NCBI RefSeq assembly: GCF_023195515.1
Contig: NZ_JALPKR020000002.1
Span: 3,263,001 to 3,327,000, forward strand
Direction of reading: 5' to 3'
Source: Variovorax sp. S12S4
Lineage (GTDB): Bacteria > Pseudomonadota > Gammaproteobacteria > Burkholderiales > Burkholderiaceae_C
Length of the DNA stretch: 64,000 nucleotides
This document shows positions 25,418 to 35,030 of this stretch, piece by piece (the first letter of the stretch is position 1; each line of letters starts with the position of its first letter). The notes beneath the pieces were generated by a model. The model was not told the origin of the DNA, did no database searches, and saw only the letters and a list, made by a program, of their open reading frames with translations. The position numbers and the translations under genes are program-made.

Positions 25418-26098
25418 TCATGGCTCGGCTTTCGACAGTGCGTCGAGCATGGGCGCCATGAAAGCGCGAACCGCTTCCGCGGCACGGTCGGGGTCGCGGC
25501 TGGCAATGGCTTCGACGATGGATTCGTGCGCCGCCTGGTCAGGTTCCGGCAGGCTGGTGCCGATTGAACTGCCGATGGTGTCCTTGATGTAGCCGGTAAT
25601 GAAGCGGCAGGTTTCTGCCAGCGCCAGGTTGCCCGAAACGTCGACGATGGCCAGGTGGAAATCCAGGTCGCGCTGGATGAAGCTCGCGCCGCCGTCGCTT
25701 GCGTCCGGCGAGCCGCGCTGGTCGAGCAGGGCCCTCAGGTTGCGCAGGTCCGTGGCGGTGTGGCGCACGGCGGCAAGCCGGGCGGCTTCTACCTCGAGCG
25801 CGCGGCGCACCTCGAACTGGTCGCGCAGGCTCGCGCGCCGCATTTTCTGCAAGTTGGCCGAAGGATCGAACCCGGAGCGCACATAGGTGCCGGAGCCCTG
25901 CCGCACTTCTAGCAGCCCGCGCGAGACCAGCGTTTTCACGGCTTCGCGCACGGTGCCGCGGCTTACGCCCAGGAGCAGTGCGAGTTGCGGCTCGACGGGA
26001 ATGCGCGAACCGACGGCCCAGCGGCCGGCCGAGATTTCGGCGCGAATGCTGTTGGCCGCGCTGTCGGCAAGGGAGGTTCGGGGTGCTTGGGCCAGCAT
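25418..26098 (-). CDS. GntR family regulator, FadR subfamily
   Basis: 226 residues. The winged helix reads SLADSAANSIRAEISAGRWAVG, then LLLGVSRGTVREAVKTLVSRGLLEVRQGSGTYVR. The C-terminal FCD domain has the metal-site His residues in RDLDFHLAIVDVSGN and AAHESIVEAIASRD. It precedes the CynX-type MFS gene on the same strand and probably controls it and itself. The effector is likely a small carboxylate, judging by the subfamily. Confidence 0.92.
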   Translation of the reverse strand: MLAQAPRTSLADSAANSIRAEISAGRWAVGSRIPVEPQLALLLGVSRGTVREAVKTLVSRGLLEVRQGSGTYVRSGFDPSANLQKMRRASLRDQFEVRRALEVEAARLAAVRHTATDLRNLRALLDQRGSPDASDGGASFIQRDLDFHLAIVDVSGNLALAETCRFITGYIKDTIGSSIGTSLPEPDQAAHESIVEAIASRDPDRAAEAVRAFMAPMLDALSKAEP

Positions 26099-26115
26099 AT
26101 GTATCAGAAAGGCCT

Positions 26116-26138
26116 ATTCATTGAATCATTGGATGAAT
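26116..26138. promoter_or_regulatory. Possible operator upstream of the FadR-type regulator
   Basis: ATTCAT-N11-ATGAAT, in an unusually AT-rich patch 18 bases before the regulator start codon, is an imperfectly supported inverted repeat. It is the only dyad in this gap and would suit autoregulation. Confidence 0.3.
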
Positions 26139-26182
26139 TGTCCGCCGGCTTCAATACCGCAGTCGCAAGCAGGGGATTGCAG

Positions 26183-27580
26183 CTACCAGCTGCCGGATGC
26201 CCCGCCGCCGCTGCTGGAGCCGCCGCCGCCCGATGAAGATGACGAAGACGACGACGAGGAAGAAGAGCTGCTGGAGGAGCTGCCGCTCCAGCCCCTGTCG
26301 CCCGAGCTGTAGCGAACGCGGCCCGCGCCGTTCCCATTGCCGAAGGCGAGCGGAAGAAAGGCGAATGCCGATGTCACCACAGCCACCAACGTGAGCGGCA
26401 TCCACATCGTGTCCTCTGCAATGCTCTGGAAGGCCGTCGCGCCCATCACGGCCATGGCACCGAGCACGAAAAGAAGGCGCAACCCGAAGCTGGCGAAGCT
26501 TGCGCGCCAGGCATTGCGCATGCCGAACGCCACGCCCGAGGCGAACGCAAGGCCGATCGTGGCGGCGAACAGATACATGGCACCCTGCAGCAGCACGTCC
26601 GCTCCCACCCTGCGGGCCGCCACGACGAGCAGCACGATCAGCAGCACCGCGGCGGCGGTAACGCGCCGCGCCGTGCGCGAGCGGGCGCAGGCCATTCCCA
26701 GCCCGAAGCCGAGCGGGGCGGGCATCGTCGCAAGCATGAAAAGCATCACAGGTTCGCGCAGGATGACGGCGGCCGCCAGCGCAGGGGCCATGAGCATGCC
26801 GAACGACAGCTTCCAGTGGGAATGGGCGCGCAAGAAAGAATCCGGGGCCGGGGCGGCCGCGCGCCTGCGCTTCGGCTTGCCGGACCGCCGGCTGTGCCAG
26901 ATGCCCACGCCAACGCTCCAGAGCAGAACGCCGAAGAGGGCCCAGCCCGCAGGCGTCACGCGGCCCATGCCGGTGGGGCCGCTTTCTTCCGGCTCTTCCT
27001 GTGCTTGCAGCGTGTGCTGTTCGTCCTCCGGCGTGTCCGGCTCGGCGATCATCATGGAGGGCTGCGTGCCGGCCCGCTGCGACAGCACCTGCAGCGTCGC
27101 CTCGATGCCCTCCGCGAACTCGCCCTTGCGAAAGGCCGGCGTCATCTGCTCGTCGATGGCGCGGGCGGCCTGTATGTCGGTGATGGCGCCTTCCAGGCCC
27201 GTGCCCACCTCAATGCGCATGCGGCGGTCTTTCAGCGCCACCAGCAGCAGCACGCCGTCGTCTTCTTGCTCGCGGCCCAGCTTCCAGGCGGCGAAGACAC
27301 GCGTGGCGTACTGCTCGATCGAGTCTTCCCCGGTGGTCGGCACGATCAGTACCGCAAACTGCGCCTGGGTTTCGTTCTCGATGGATGCAATCTGCTGCCG
27401 CAAAGCCTCGGCTTGGGAGGGCTTCAGCGTCTTCGTCAGATCGACCACGCGCGACTGCATCGGTGGCACGGGCACAGGCTTGGCTTGCGCCGGCAAGGGC
27501 CACGCGAGCAGCGCAGCCACATGCAGGCTCAACCACCACCAGAGCCGCAGAGCTCGCATCCCGCCGAAGGCTGCCTTCAT
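26183..27580 (-). CDS. TPM-domain membrane protein with poly-Ser/Gly tail
   Basis: 465 residues. A signal peptide (LWWWLSLHVAALLAWPLPAQA) leads to a periplasmic TPM domain (VVDLTKTLKPSQAEAL; ALKDRRMRIEVGTGLEGAITD; FRKGEFAEGIEATL). A single helix near residue 240 and about six more in the C-terminal half follow. The protein ends in a run of about 18 Ser, then Gly/Ser and SGSW, typical of TPM proteins. TPM domains occur in YgcG-like and photosystem repair proteins; their role here is unknown. The ATG overlaps the pbpC stop as ATGA, so the two are translationally coupled. Confidence 0.85.
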   Translation of the reverse strand: MKAAFGGMRALRLWWWLSLHVAALLAWPLPAQAKPVPVPPMQSRVVDLTKTLKPSQAEALRQQIASIENETQAQFAVLIVPTTGEDSIEQYATRVFAAWKLGREQEDDGVLLLVALKDRRMRIEVGTGLEGAITDIQAARAIDEQMTPAFRKGEFAEGIEATLQVLSQRAGTQPSMMIAEPDTPEDEQHTLQAQEEPEESGPTGMGRVTPAGWALFGVLLWSVGVGIWHSRRSGKPKRRRAAAPAPDSFLRAHSHWKLSFGMLMAPALAAAVILREPVMLFMLATMPAPLGFGLGMACARSRTARRVTAAAVLLIVLLVVAARRVGADVLLQGAMYLFAATIGLAFASGVAFGMRNAWRASFASFGLRLLFVLGAMAVMGATAFQSIAEDTMWMPLTLVAVVTSAFAFLPLAFGNGNGAGRVRYSSGDRGWSGSSSSSSSSSSSSSSSSSGGGGSSSGGGASGSW

Positions 27581-29869
27581 CGGCGGGCGCTTTTCGCGAC
27601 CACGCCCGCGCCGCGTACTTCGAGCCTGCGCTGGTCGACCACCTTGCCCGTCGCGTCGACGAGTTCGATCACGTGGCGCCCCGGCCAGGGCAGCCATTGC
27701 GCGCTGTTGCCGCGCGCAAAGTGCTTGCCGTCGATGCGCCATTGCACGCCGCGGCCTTCGGACTCGAAGCGCACGCGCTGGTGCAGGGGCGGAATGTCCG
27801 GGTCGAGCGCGATGATGGTGCCGTCGACCGGCGCGATGATGCGCGCCGCCGCGTTGTTTGCCGCCGGCGTGCCCGCGCCGGTATCGAGCGCAAAGAGCGG
27901 CTGCTCCGTACCTTGCAGGAACCACTCGCTGCGCGCGGCCTCCAGCGGGTTGCCGTCGGCGCCGGGTCCGAAGGCCACGGGTGCTTCGACCAGGCCCGCG
28001 GGCGGCCTCGGCGCACGGCTCGGCTCGCGTGCGTGCAAAAAGCGCATCACCTCGGCCCACACCGGGGCCGCGCCGCTGGTGCCGCTCACGTCCCACATCG
28101 ACGCGCCGCTCGCGTTGCCGACCCACACGCCCACCGTGTAGCGCTGCGACCAGCCCACGGCCCAGTTGTCGCGCATGTCCTTGCTGGTGCCGGTTTTCAC
28201 GGCGGTCCAGAAGCGCGTCGAAAGAATGCTGTCGGGCCCGAAGGTGCGCGTGCGTGCGTTCGCGTCGGACAGGATGTCGCCGACGATGAAGGCCGCGGCC
28301 GGGTCGAGCATGGGCGCTGCGGCAGCGGATGCGTTGTCGGCGGCCCTGGGTTTGGCCGATGAGGCCGGCGGCGGCGCGGCCGTGCGCGCCGTGAGCGTGG
28401 TGGGCCCGTGGCGCCCGCCGTTCGCCAGCATGCGATAGGCATTGGTGAGCGACAGCAGCGACACCTCGGCGCTGCCGAGCGCGAGGCTGTAGCCGTAGTA
28501 GTCGCCGCTTTCGCGCAGCGGCAGCCCGGCCGCGCGCAGTTGCCGCGCGAACGATTCGGGCGACACCATCGCCAGCGTGCGCACGGCCGGCACGTTGAGC
28601 GATGCGGCAAGCGCCGTGCGCGCCGACACCGGCCCCTTGAACTGGCGGTCGTAGTTCTGCGGAATGTAGAGGCCGCTGGCGGTGTTGATCTGCGCCGACG
28701 AATCGTCGATGAGCGATGCCGCGGTGAGCCGCCGTTCGGCAATGGCCTGTGCATAGAGCAGCGGCTTGAGCGTGGAGCCCGGCTGGCGCAGCGCGGTGAC
28801 GGCATCGACCTCGGCCGCCTGGCTCAGCGCGCCCGACGAGCCGACCCATGCCAGCACCTCGCCGCTCGCGTTGTCGAGCACCACCAGCGCGCCGTCTTCC
28901 ACATGGCGGCCGCGCAGTTCCTTCAGGTGGCGCTGCAGCGCATCGAGCGCAAAGCGCTGCAGCGGCGCGCGCAGGGTGGTGCGCACGGCAGTTTCCTTTG
29001 GGGCTCGCTTGCCGCGCGGGCGCCGCGGACTTTGCGGTCGCTTCGGCCTCGCCCAATTCCTTCAGCACGCGACGAGCCGCGTGCGGCGCAATGCCTTCGT
29101 TCGCATCGAACGCCCGCCGCTGCACCGCCGCACTGGTGAACATGTCGAGCGCATCGCAGTCGATCTTCTGGCCCGGCTCCATTGCGCGCATGACCTCGCA
29201 CGCGCGCTGCGCCACCTGCGCGGGCTTGGCGTTGGGTGCGCGCACCAGCGCCGCGGCCACGGCCGCCTCGCGCGCGTCCAGCCCGCTCGGTGCCTTGCCG
29301 AACAGCGTGCGCGAAAGCGCATCGATGCCTACGATCTCGCCGCGGAACGGCACGGTGTTGAGGTAGGCCTCCAGGATCTGGTCCTTGCGCCAGTTGCGCT
29401 CCAGCTGAGTGGCCGCCACCGTCTGGCCGATCTTCTGCGTGAAAGTGCGCCCGCTGTTGGCACGGCGCAGGTCTTCGTCGAGCAGGCCCGAGAGCTGCAT
29501 CGTGATGGTCGAGGCGCCGCGCGTGCGGGTGTTCCACAGGTTGGCCCACGCCGCCGACGACACCGCGCGCCAGTCGATGCCACTGTGCTCGTAGAAGCGC
29601 CTGTCCTCGCTCAGCACCATGGCCATGCGCAGCGCCGGCGACACATCGGCCAGCGCAATCCATTGGCCGCGCCGCACCGTGGCGTCGGTGCGCACGCGCT
29701 GCAGCAGTTCGCCGCTGCGGTCGAGCACCGCGGTGTCCGACGAGCGGAACCCGCGCTTCACTTCGTCGAAGCTCACCGCACCGGCCGCAAAGGCAGCGGC
29801 CGGCTGCATGCAGGCAGCCACGATCAATGCAGCGGCAAGATGGCTGGCGGTAAATGACGGGCGATGCAT
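27577..29869 (-). pseudogene. pbpC: Penicillin-binding protein 1C, split by an apparent frameshift
   Basis: Starting at 29869, the first frame encodes a signal/membrane segment and the GT51 glycosyltransferase domain (LSEDRRFYEHSGIDW; RGASTITMQLSGLL). The transpeptidase domain continues in another frame to 27577, with the STLK active-site motif (QPGSTLKPL), SLN (ALAASLNVPA) and KTG (VKTGTSKDM), then the PBP1C C-terminal domain (RIDGKHFARGN). The change of frame lies near 29000-29003, where one base fewer in the CCCC (coding strand) restores a continuous SPKETAVRTTLRAP. Either the gene is broken or the assembly has a homopolymer error. A GTG at 28986 opens the second part. It is coupled to the TPM gene. 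Confidence 0.85.
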
Positions 29870-30139
29870 GAAGGGCGTGAACTGGAGGCGGGCAAATCGA
29901 TGGCGAAGCCGCGCCATTCTCGGCGATGCGCCCACGGGAACTGCACCTACTCCGACTCAGGCGTGCCGCCGCCTCCCGTGCTCAGAAATTACAGCCAAAG
30001 TTCGCAGCAAGGTTCCACATCCGGTAACGAACTTCACGCCCGAGCGTCATTCGGGATACGCAGCCGAGACGGAGGTGGCCTTCAATGCAGACGACGGCTT
30101 GCGGAGGCAGGCCGCGTTTGAAAACTCCAAGGAGAAATC

Positions 30140-30349
30140 ATGAAAAAGACATTGGCCATTCTGCTTGCCGCATCGGCTGTTCTGGCCGGCTGCGTGGTTG
30201 CACCTTACGACCGTCCGCCTCCGCCGCGCGGCCAGTACTACGGCGGCGATCGAGACCGCGACGGCGTGCCCAACCGCTATGACCGCGACCGCGATGGCGA
30301 CGGGGTGCCCAACCGCTACGACCGCAGGCCGAACAACCCGTATCGCTGA
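30140..30349 (+). CDS. Small lipoprotein with Asp-rich calcium-binding-like repeats
   Basis: 69 residues. The lipoprotein signal ends in the lipobox LAGC, giving lipidated Cys at residue 18. After a PPPPRG linker the protein repeats DRDRDGVPNRYDR and DRDGDGVPNRYDR, the DxDxDG pattern of thrombospondin type-3 calcium sites. The CAAGGAGAAATC before the ATG is a strong ribosome site. It diverges from pbpC across a 270-base gap in which no other gene was seen. A cell-envelope role is likely. Confidence 0.85.
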   Translation: MKKTLAILLAASAVLAGCVVAPYDRPPPPRGQYYGGDRDRDGVPNRYDRDRDGDGVPNRYDRRPNNPYR

Positions 30350-30367
30350 TCCAGGCTGCAGCGCGCC

Positions 30368-30994
30368 TCAGGCGGGCCGGCGCGGGAGCAGCGCCCACAC
30401 GCCCGCCGCGCTCAGCAGCGAGCCGCCCGCAAGGTTGAAGCGCCGTTGTGCGCGCGGCGACGAAAGCAGCTTGCGGGCCGATCCCGCAAACACGGCATAG
30501 AGCGTGGCATTGAGCGCGGCCATGGCCACGAAGGTGACCGCCAGCACCCACAGCTGGCGCGTCATGTTGGCTGCGGGGCTCAGAAACTGCGGCAAGAACG
30601 CCACGAAGAACACGATGCCCTTGGGGTTGAGCGCCGTCACCAGGTAGGTGTTCGCGAACAGCCGCCAGCGCGAATCGGGCGCGGCAGGCGCCGCGACTTC
30701 GGACGACGTGATGCCCGCGCGCAGCAGCTTGATGCCGAGGTACAGCAGGTACAGGCCGCCCGCCCACTTCACCACCGTGAACCAGAACGCCGAAGCGGCC
30801 AGCAGCGCACCCAGGCCGAGCAGCGAAACCACCAGCGCCGTCGAATCGCCCAACGCCACAGCAGCCACCAGCGGCACATTGGCGCGCCGTCCGTGCGACA
30901 TGGAATAGCTGATCACCGTGAGGATGGTCGGGCCGGGAATGATCAGCAGCACGGCCGATGCCGCCACGAAGGCGAGCCAGAGTTCAACGGGCAT
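30368..30994 (-). CDS. LysE/RhtB family amino acid exporter
   Basis: 208 residues, about six membrane helices. The family signature PGPTILTVISYSMSHGRRA lies near the N-terminus, and NPKGIVFFVAFLPQF in the middle. Members export amino acids such as homoserine, threonine or lysine. The substrate is not evident. It converges with the small lipoprotein gene, ending 18 bases from it. Confidence 0.92.
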   Translation of the reverse strand: MPVELWLAFVAASAVLLIIPGPTILTVISYSMSHGRRANVPLVAAVALGDSTALVVSLLGLGALLAASAFWFTVVKWAGGLYLLYLGIKLLRAGITSSEVAAPAAPDSRWRLFANTYLVTALNPKGIVFFVAFLPQFLSPAANMTRQLWVLAVTFVAMAALNATLYAVFAGSARKLLSSPRAQRRFNLAGGSLLSAAGVWALLPRRPA

Positions 30995-31021
30995 GAAAAG
31001 TCTCCAGGGTTGTTGTTGCGG

Positions 31022-31291
31022 TCAGGTGCCGAAGCGCGCGGCCGACCTGGCCTTGGCACGCTCCGCCTCTATGGCGCGGTCGCGCGGCTCGGCAGTGGTC
31101 ACCAGCGAATCGATCAGGCGCGCAGCCGTTGCAGCCACTTCGTCGACCGCGCGCTCGAAGGCCTCCTCGTTGGCCTTGGAGGGCACGCTGAAGCCGCTGA
31201 GCTTGCGCACGAACTGCAGCGCCGCGGCGCGGATCTCCTGCTCGGTGGCGGGAGGCTCGAAGTTGTAGAGGGTCTTGATGCTTCTGCACAT
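31022..31291 (-). CDS. DUF2277 family protein
   Basis: 89 residues. The N-terminus MCRSIKTLYNFEPPATEQEI and the following FVRKLSGFSVPSKANEEAFERAV match the compact helical DUF2277 family, of unknown function. It is cytoplasmic and just upstream of the LysE gene on the same strand. Confidence 0.85.
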   Translation of the reverse strand: MCRSIKTLYNFEPPATEQEIRAAALQFVRKLSGFSVPSKANEEAFERAVDEVAATAARLIDSLVTTAEPRDRAIEAERAKARSAARFGT

Positions 31292-31338
31292 GGGCGAACT
31301 CCATTCGGCAGTATTCGGCAGTGGATGCGTCCGCCAGT

Positions 31339-31833
31339 CTAGCGAAGCAGCGCCATCGCGTGGGCGTCGTGATAGACGCCGACGATCAGGCTGGCGCGGC
31401 GCACGAGGCCTTCGTGCTCGAAGCCGAAGCGGTCGTACAGCGCCTTCGCATTCAGGTTGTCCGTGCGAACCGTCAGCTGAATGCGCGTGAGTCCGCGTGC
31501 CCACGACCTGTCGATGGCGGCCTGCAGCAGCTGCGCACCGAGCCCCTGGCCGCGTGCCTCGGGCAGCAGTGCGATGCCCAGGAGGCCGATGTGGGCGCGC
31601 GAATGGCCGAATACCGGCGACACGTCGCACCAGCCCACGACCTTGCCGGTGCCATCGACAGCAACGAAATGAGGGAAGCCCGTGGACAGCACATTCTGAT
31701 AAAAGGCAAGCGACTGCTCCAGCGGCGGTGCTTGCGTGAGCGCGAGGTACTTCTGCTCGCGCGCCACGGCGTCGAGCGCCTTGTGCAGGCTTTCGAAGTG
31801 GTGTTCTTCGGTGGCAACGACGGAATGGTTCAT
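31339..31833 (-). CDS. GNAT family N-acetyltransferase
   Basis: 164 residues. The acetyl-CoA loop is LLPEARGQGLGAQLLQAAI, following the beta-4 strand HIGLLGIALL. The C-terminal NAKALYDRFGFEHEGLVRRA is typical. The acceptor is unknown. It lies 22 bases after the next GNAT gene on the same strand, so the two may be cotranscribed. Confidence 0.88.
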   Translation of the reverse strand: MNHSVVATEEHHFESLHKALDAVAREQKYLALTQAPPLEQSLAFYQNVLSTGFPHFVAVDGTGKVVGWCDVSPVFGHSRAHIGLLGIALLPEARGQGLGAQLLQAAIDRSWARGLTRIQLTVRTDNLNAKALYDRFGFEHEGLVRRASLIVGVYHDAHAMALLR

Positions 31834-31855
31834 GCGCGCGAGACGAAACGCGTGC

Positions 31856-32281
31856 TCATTCGATCAGCCCGCGCTCCGCGGCCTGCGCCTGGTTCTCGAA
31901 GACGGCCATGGCGGTCTTCATTCGCCTGAAGCCGAACTTTTCGTAGAAGGGCTCCTTGCCCGCCACCGCATACAGAATGATCTTGCGGTGGCCTTTTGAA
32001 AGCTCCATGAGCCGAGAGACGAGCTGCTTGCCGAGGCCCGTGCCCTGATGGGTGGGGTGCACCGCCACGTCACAGATGTAGGAGCAGTCGAGCCCGTCGG
32101 CCACTGCACGCCCGGCGCCGACCATGTGGCCGTTGTCGTACACGAAGCACTTGAACATGCTGTTGGAGAACACGAGCTTCAGGCCGTCGGGCTGCTTGTT
32201 GCCGAGCGGTGCGGCCTGGTAGAGCCGCGAGAGTTCTTCCCAGTCGATGCCTTCGAGCGAATGGCGCCATTCGAGTGTCAT
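31856..32281 (-). CDS. GNAT family N-acetyltransferase
   Basis: 141 residues. Acetyl-CoA binding motif is AVHPTHQGTGLGKQLVSRLM; the C-terminus has EPFYEKFGFRRMKTAM. The single-domain form with FVYDNGHMVGAGRAVADG resembles YhbS-like or arylamine-type acetyltransferases. Substrate is unknown. It lies 28 bases beyond the mnmH stop and may be read from the same transcript. Confidence 0.88.
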   Translation of the reverse strand: MTLEWRHSLEGIDWEELSRLYQAAPLGNKQPDGLKLVFSNSMFKCFVYDNGHMVGAGRAVADGLDCSYICDVAVHPTHQGTGLGKQLVSRLMELSKGHRKIILYAVAGKEPFYEKFGFRRMKTAMAVFENQAQAAERGLIE

Positions 32282-32309
32282 GGAGCTTGCCTTCTCTGTT
32301 CTCGGCCGG

Positions 32310-33383
32310 TCACCCGGCCGCGTTCAACCGCAGGATGGCCTCCGCCACGGCCTCGATGCCTTGGTCCGTGAGGTCCGGCGCAGCCACCTGCTGGCGCAGC
32401 GGCCACTTTTTGAAATGGCGCGCCTGCGAGCGTTCGTAGTGCGGATCGTAATGAAGCGCCATCAGTTCCGCAAAAAGCTGCGGCAGGTCGCCCGCCATCG
32501 CCCATTCCTGCCAGCGCTGTACCACGGCCTTGCCCTGCATTTCCTTCAGCCTGCCTAGCTGTTCTGCGAGCGCCGCGCGGTCGTCGCCCAGGTAGGCATA
32601 GTCGCGCAGCAGGTAGTCGAGCCGGGCGGCCGCATCCGCTTGAATTTCGATGCATGCCGCGGCGCGCATGTGCGCGACCAGGGGAATGGGAACCGAGAGC
32701 CTGCCGATGCGGGCGCTTTCGCCTTCCACATACAGCGTGCGCGAGAGGTCGAGCGCACCGAAGCAGGTGGCAATGCGCGTTTCGAACTGCTTTTGCGACG
32801 GCTGCGGCACGCCGGGCAGGGCGCCCAGCAGCGAGCCCTTGTGGCTGGCGTAGTGTTCCAGGTCGAGCACCTGTTCGCCGCGGTCAGCCAGTGCCTGCAG
32901 CACGCGCGTCTTGGCGCTGCCGGTGGCGCCGCAGATCACCTTGAGCCGAAGCTTCGGCACCGCGGCCTCGATTTGCGCCAGCACATGGTGGCGAAAGCTC
33001 TTGTAGCCACCGGCAAGCTGCTGCGCGTCCCACCCGACCAGGCGCAGCCAGGTGACCATCGAACCGCTGCGCAGCCCTCCGCGCCAGCAATACACGAGCG
33101 GCCGCCAGTTGGCGGGTTGCTCGCCGAAGCGTTCGCGCAGGTGCCGCGCGAGGTTGGCGGCCACCATGGCGCCGCCCACGCGACGCGCCTCGAATGCGCC
33201 GGTCTGCTTGTAGATGGTGCCGACGATGCGGCGCTCTTCGTCGTCGAGCACCGGGCAGTTGATGGCGCCGGGAATGTGGTCGAGCGCAAACTCGGAAGGC
33301 GAGCGCGCATCGATGACGGTGTCGAACCGGTGCAGGTCGGCCACGCGCGTGGGCTGGTGGCGCGGGTTGTCGTGCTCACGCAT
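32310..33383 (-). CDS. mnmH: tRNA 2-selenouridine synthase (SelU/MnmH)
   Basis: 357 residues. The N-terminal rhodanese domain has VIDARSPSEFALDHIPGAIN and catalytic Cys99 in VYCWRGGLRSGS. A P-loop (GATGSAKT, 152-159) begins the C-terminal domain that handles the geranylated intermediate. The enzyme replaces sulfur by selenium in 2-thiouridine at the tRNA wobble base, using selenophosphate from SelD. Its ATG at 33383 overlaps the stop of the ABC permease gene by eight bases, which ties it to that transporter operon. selD lies divergently at the other end of the transporter cluster. Confidence 0.95.
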   Translation of the reverse strand: MREHDNPRHQPTRVADLHRFDTVIDARSPSEFALDHIPGAINCPVLDDEERRIVGTIYKQTGAFEARRVGGAMVAANLARHLRERFGEQPANWRPLVYCWRGGLRSGSMVTWLRLVGWDAQQLAGGYKSFRHHVLAQIEAAVPKLRLKVICGATGSAKTRVLQALADRGEQVLDLEHYASHKGSLLGALPGVPQPSQKQFETRIATCFGALDLSRTLYVEGESARIGRLSVPIPLVAHMRAAACIEIQADAAARLDYLLRDYAYLGDDRAALAEQLGRLKEMQGKAVVQRWQEWAMAGDLPQLFAELMALHYDPHYERSQARHFKKWPLRQQVAAPDLTDQGIEAVAEAILRLNAAG

Positions 33384-34179
33384 GGGCGTGCCCCAGGTTG
33401 CGCCGCAGCCGGCCGCTTGCCAGGTCGACAAGCGCCACCAGGACGAACATTGCAATCAATACGGTCATGGCCTGCTGCTGTTGAAAGATCGACAAGTGAA
33501 AGTAGAGAAGCTGGCCCAGGCCGCCGCCGCCGACAAAACCCAGCACGGCGGCCATCCGGATGTTCATTTCCCAACGATACAGCGCATAGGCCACCCATTG
33601 CGGCAGCACGAGTGGAAGGCTGCCGTAGGCAAAGGCCGCTGCCGCGCCGGTACCACTGAGAACCAGTGCCTGCTCGGGTTCGCGCGGCGCGTTCTCCAGG
33701 CTTTCTGCGAACAGGCGGCCCAGCACGCCGGTGGTGTGCAGCGCGAGCGCGAGCGCACCGGCAAACGGGCCGATGCCCGCGGCCAGCACCATGAGCGCGG
33801 CCCACACCAGTTCAGGCACGCTGCGCAGAAAGTTGAGGACAAAACGGCAGCCCTGCCGTACCAAGAGGCCCGACCGGCCGGAGGCCGGTAACGCCAGCGC
33901 GGCGGCACCCGCGGCAGCCAGCAGCGTGCCGAGCGCCGAGACGGCCAGGGTCTGCAGTGCGCCCCACGCCGTCTTGGCGAGAAAGGCGCTCGACAAATCG
34001 GGCGGAAAGAACTCGGCGATGAACTTGCCCATGAAGCCGATCGACTCCGCTGTGAACAGCGCACGGTAGTCGATGGCCAGGTAGGCGAAGCTGGCCACCA
34101 CGGCCGCGAGCACCAGCGCCGATGCGATCCAGCAGCGGATGCAGCGAGGTGGTCCGGCCAGGTCGACGTGCCCGTTCAT
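33376..34179 (-). CDS. PhnE-like ABC transporter permease (second)
   Basis: 267 residues, about six membrane helices. The PhnE-type coupling region is AFAYGSLPLVLPQWVAYALYRWEMNIRMAAVLGFVG. The start at 34179 overlaps the preceding permease stop as ATGA, and its stop overlaps the mnmH start by eight bases. It forms a heterodimeric channel with the other PhnE-like protein. No phosphonate-degrading genes are in the window. Sandwiched between two selenium genes, the cargo may be a selenium compound, which is inference. Confidence 0.9.
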   Translation of the reverse strand: MNGHVDLAGPPRCIRCWIASALVLAAVVASFAYLAIDYRALFTAESIGFMGKFIAEFFPPDLSSAFLAKTAWGALQTLAVSALGTLLAAAGAAALALPASGRSGLLVRQGCRFVLNFLRSVPELVWAALMVLAAGIGPFAGALALALHTTGVLGRLFAESLENAPREPEQALVLSGTGAAAAFAYGSLPLVLPQWVAYALYRWEMNIRMAAVLGFVGGGGLGQLLYFHLSIFQQQQAMTVLIAMFVLVALVDLASGRLRRNLGHAHA

Positions 34180-35030
34180 GCCAGCAGCCGCCGCAACGCA
34201 TTGCTCAGCGCATCGGCGAGCAACACCAGCACCAGGAACACCAGCAGGATGCTGCTGGCTTCGCCGCCGTTGAGCATCTTCATCGACTGGTCCATGAGCT
34301 GGCCCAGGCCGCCCGCGCCCACGAAACCCATCACCACCGAGGCCCTGACGGCGCATTCCCAGCGGTACACGGTGTAAGAGATGAGCTCCTGCGCGGAGTT
34401 GGGCAACAGGCCGTACACCAGTGCGGCAAAGCGCCCGCTGCCGCTTTCCAGCAACGCGCGGGCGGGGCGGGTGTCGGTCGATTCGAGCACTTCGGCATAC
34501 ACCTTGCCGAGCATGCCGCCATAGGTGATGGCCAGTGCCAGCACGCCGGCCGCCGGGCCAAGGCCCAGCGCACGCACGAAGACCAGTGCCCAGACGATCT
34601 CGGGCACGGCGCGCAGCACCATCAGCACCGAGCGCCCGGCTTGCCGCACCATGCCGGCTTGCGCACGGCCAGGTCCGGGGCCGATGCGCGAAACCGAGAG
34701 CGCGCGGGTGGTCACAAAAGCCAGCGGCGCGCCGATGACGAATGCCAGCGCCGTGCCGGCGGTGGCCATGGCCAGCGTCTCCAGCGTGGCCTTGGCCAGC
34801 ATCGCCAGAAAATCCGGTGCGGTTTCCGGCGGCAGAAAGCCAGCGAGGAAACCGCCGATCACCTGCAGGTTGCCGGGGGCGAACAGGGCCGAGGGCGCAA
34901 AGCCCGACAGCTGCAGCATCGGCCATGCGATGACGAACGCGGCCAGCAGCCACACTAGGCGGCGGCGCGCCAGCGGGTCGCGCAGCGCGGGCGCTGTGCG
35001 TTGCGGCAATGGCTGCTGCACGGTGCTCAC
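34176..35030 (-). CDS. PhnE-like ABC transporter permease (first)
   Basis: 284 residues. The membrane domain begins after a short basic arm ([24 protein letters not shown]). The coupling segment reads [44 protein letters not shown], closely parallel to the second permease. ATGA overlaps join it to the ATPase gene upstream and the second permease downstream. Two adjacent PhnE-type permeases are common in phosphonate/phosphite importers. Confidence 0.9.
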   Translation of the reverse strand: MSTVQQPLPQRTAPALRDPLARRRLVWLLAAFVIAWPMLQLSGFAPSALFAPGNLQVIGGFLAGFLPPETAPDFLAMLAKATLETLAMATAGTALAFVIGAPLAFVTTRALSVSRIGPGPGRAQAGMVRQAGRSVLMVLRAVPEIVWALVFVRALGLGPAAGVLALAITYGGMLGKVYAEVLESTDTRPARALLESGSGRFAALVYGLLPNSAQELISYTVYRWECAVRASVVMGFVGAGGLGQLMDQSMKMLNGGEASSILLVFLVLVLLADALSNALRRLLA

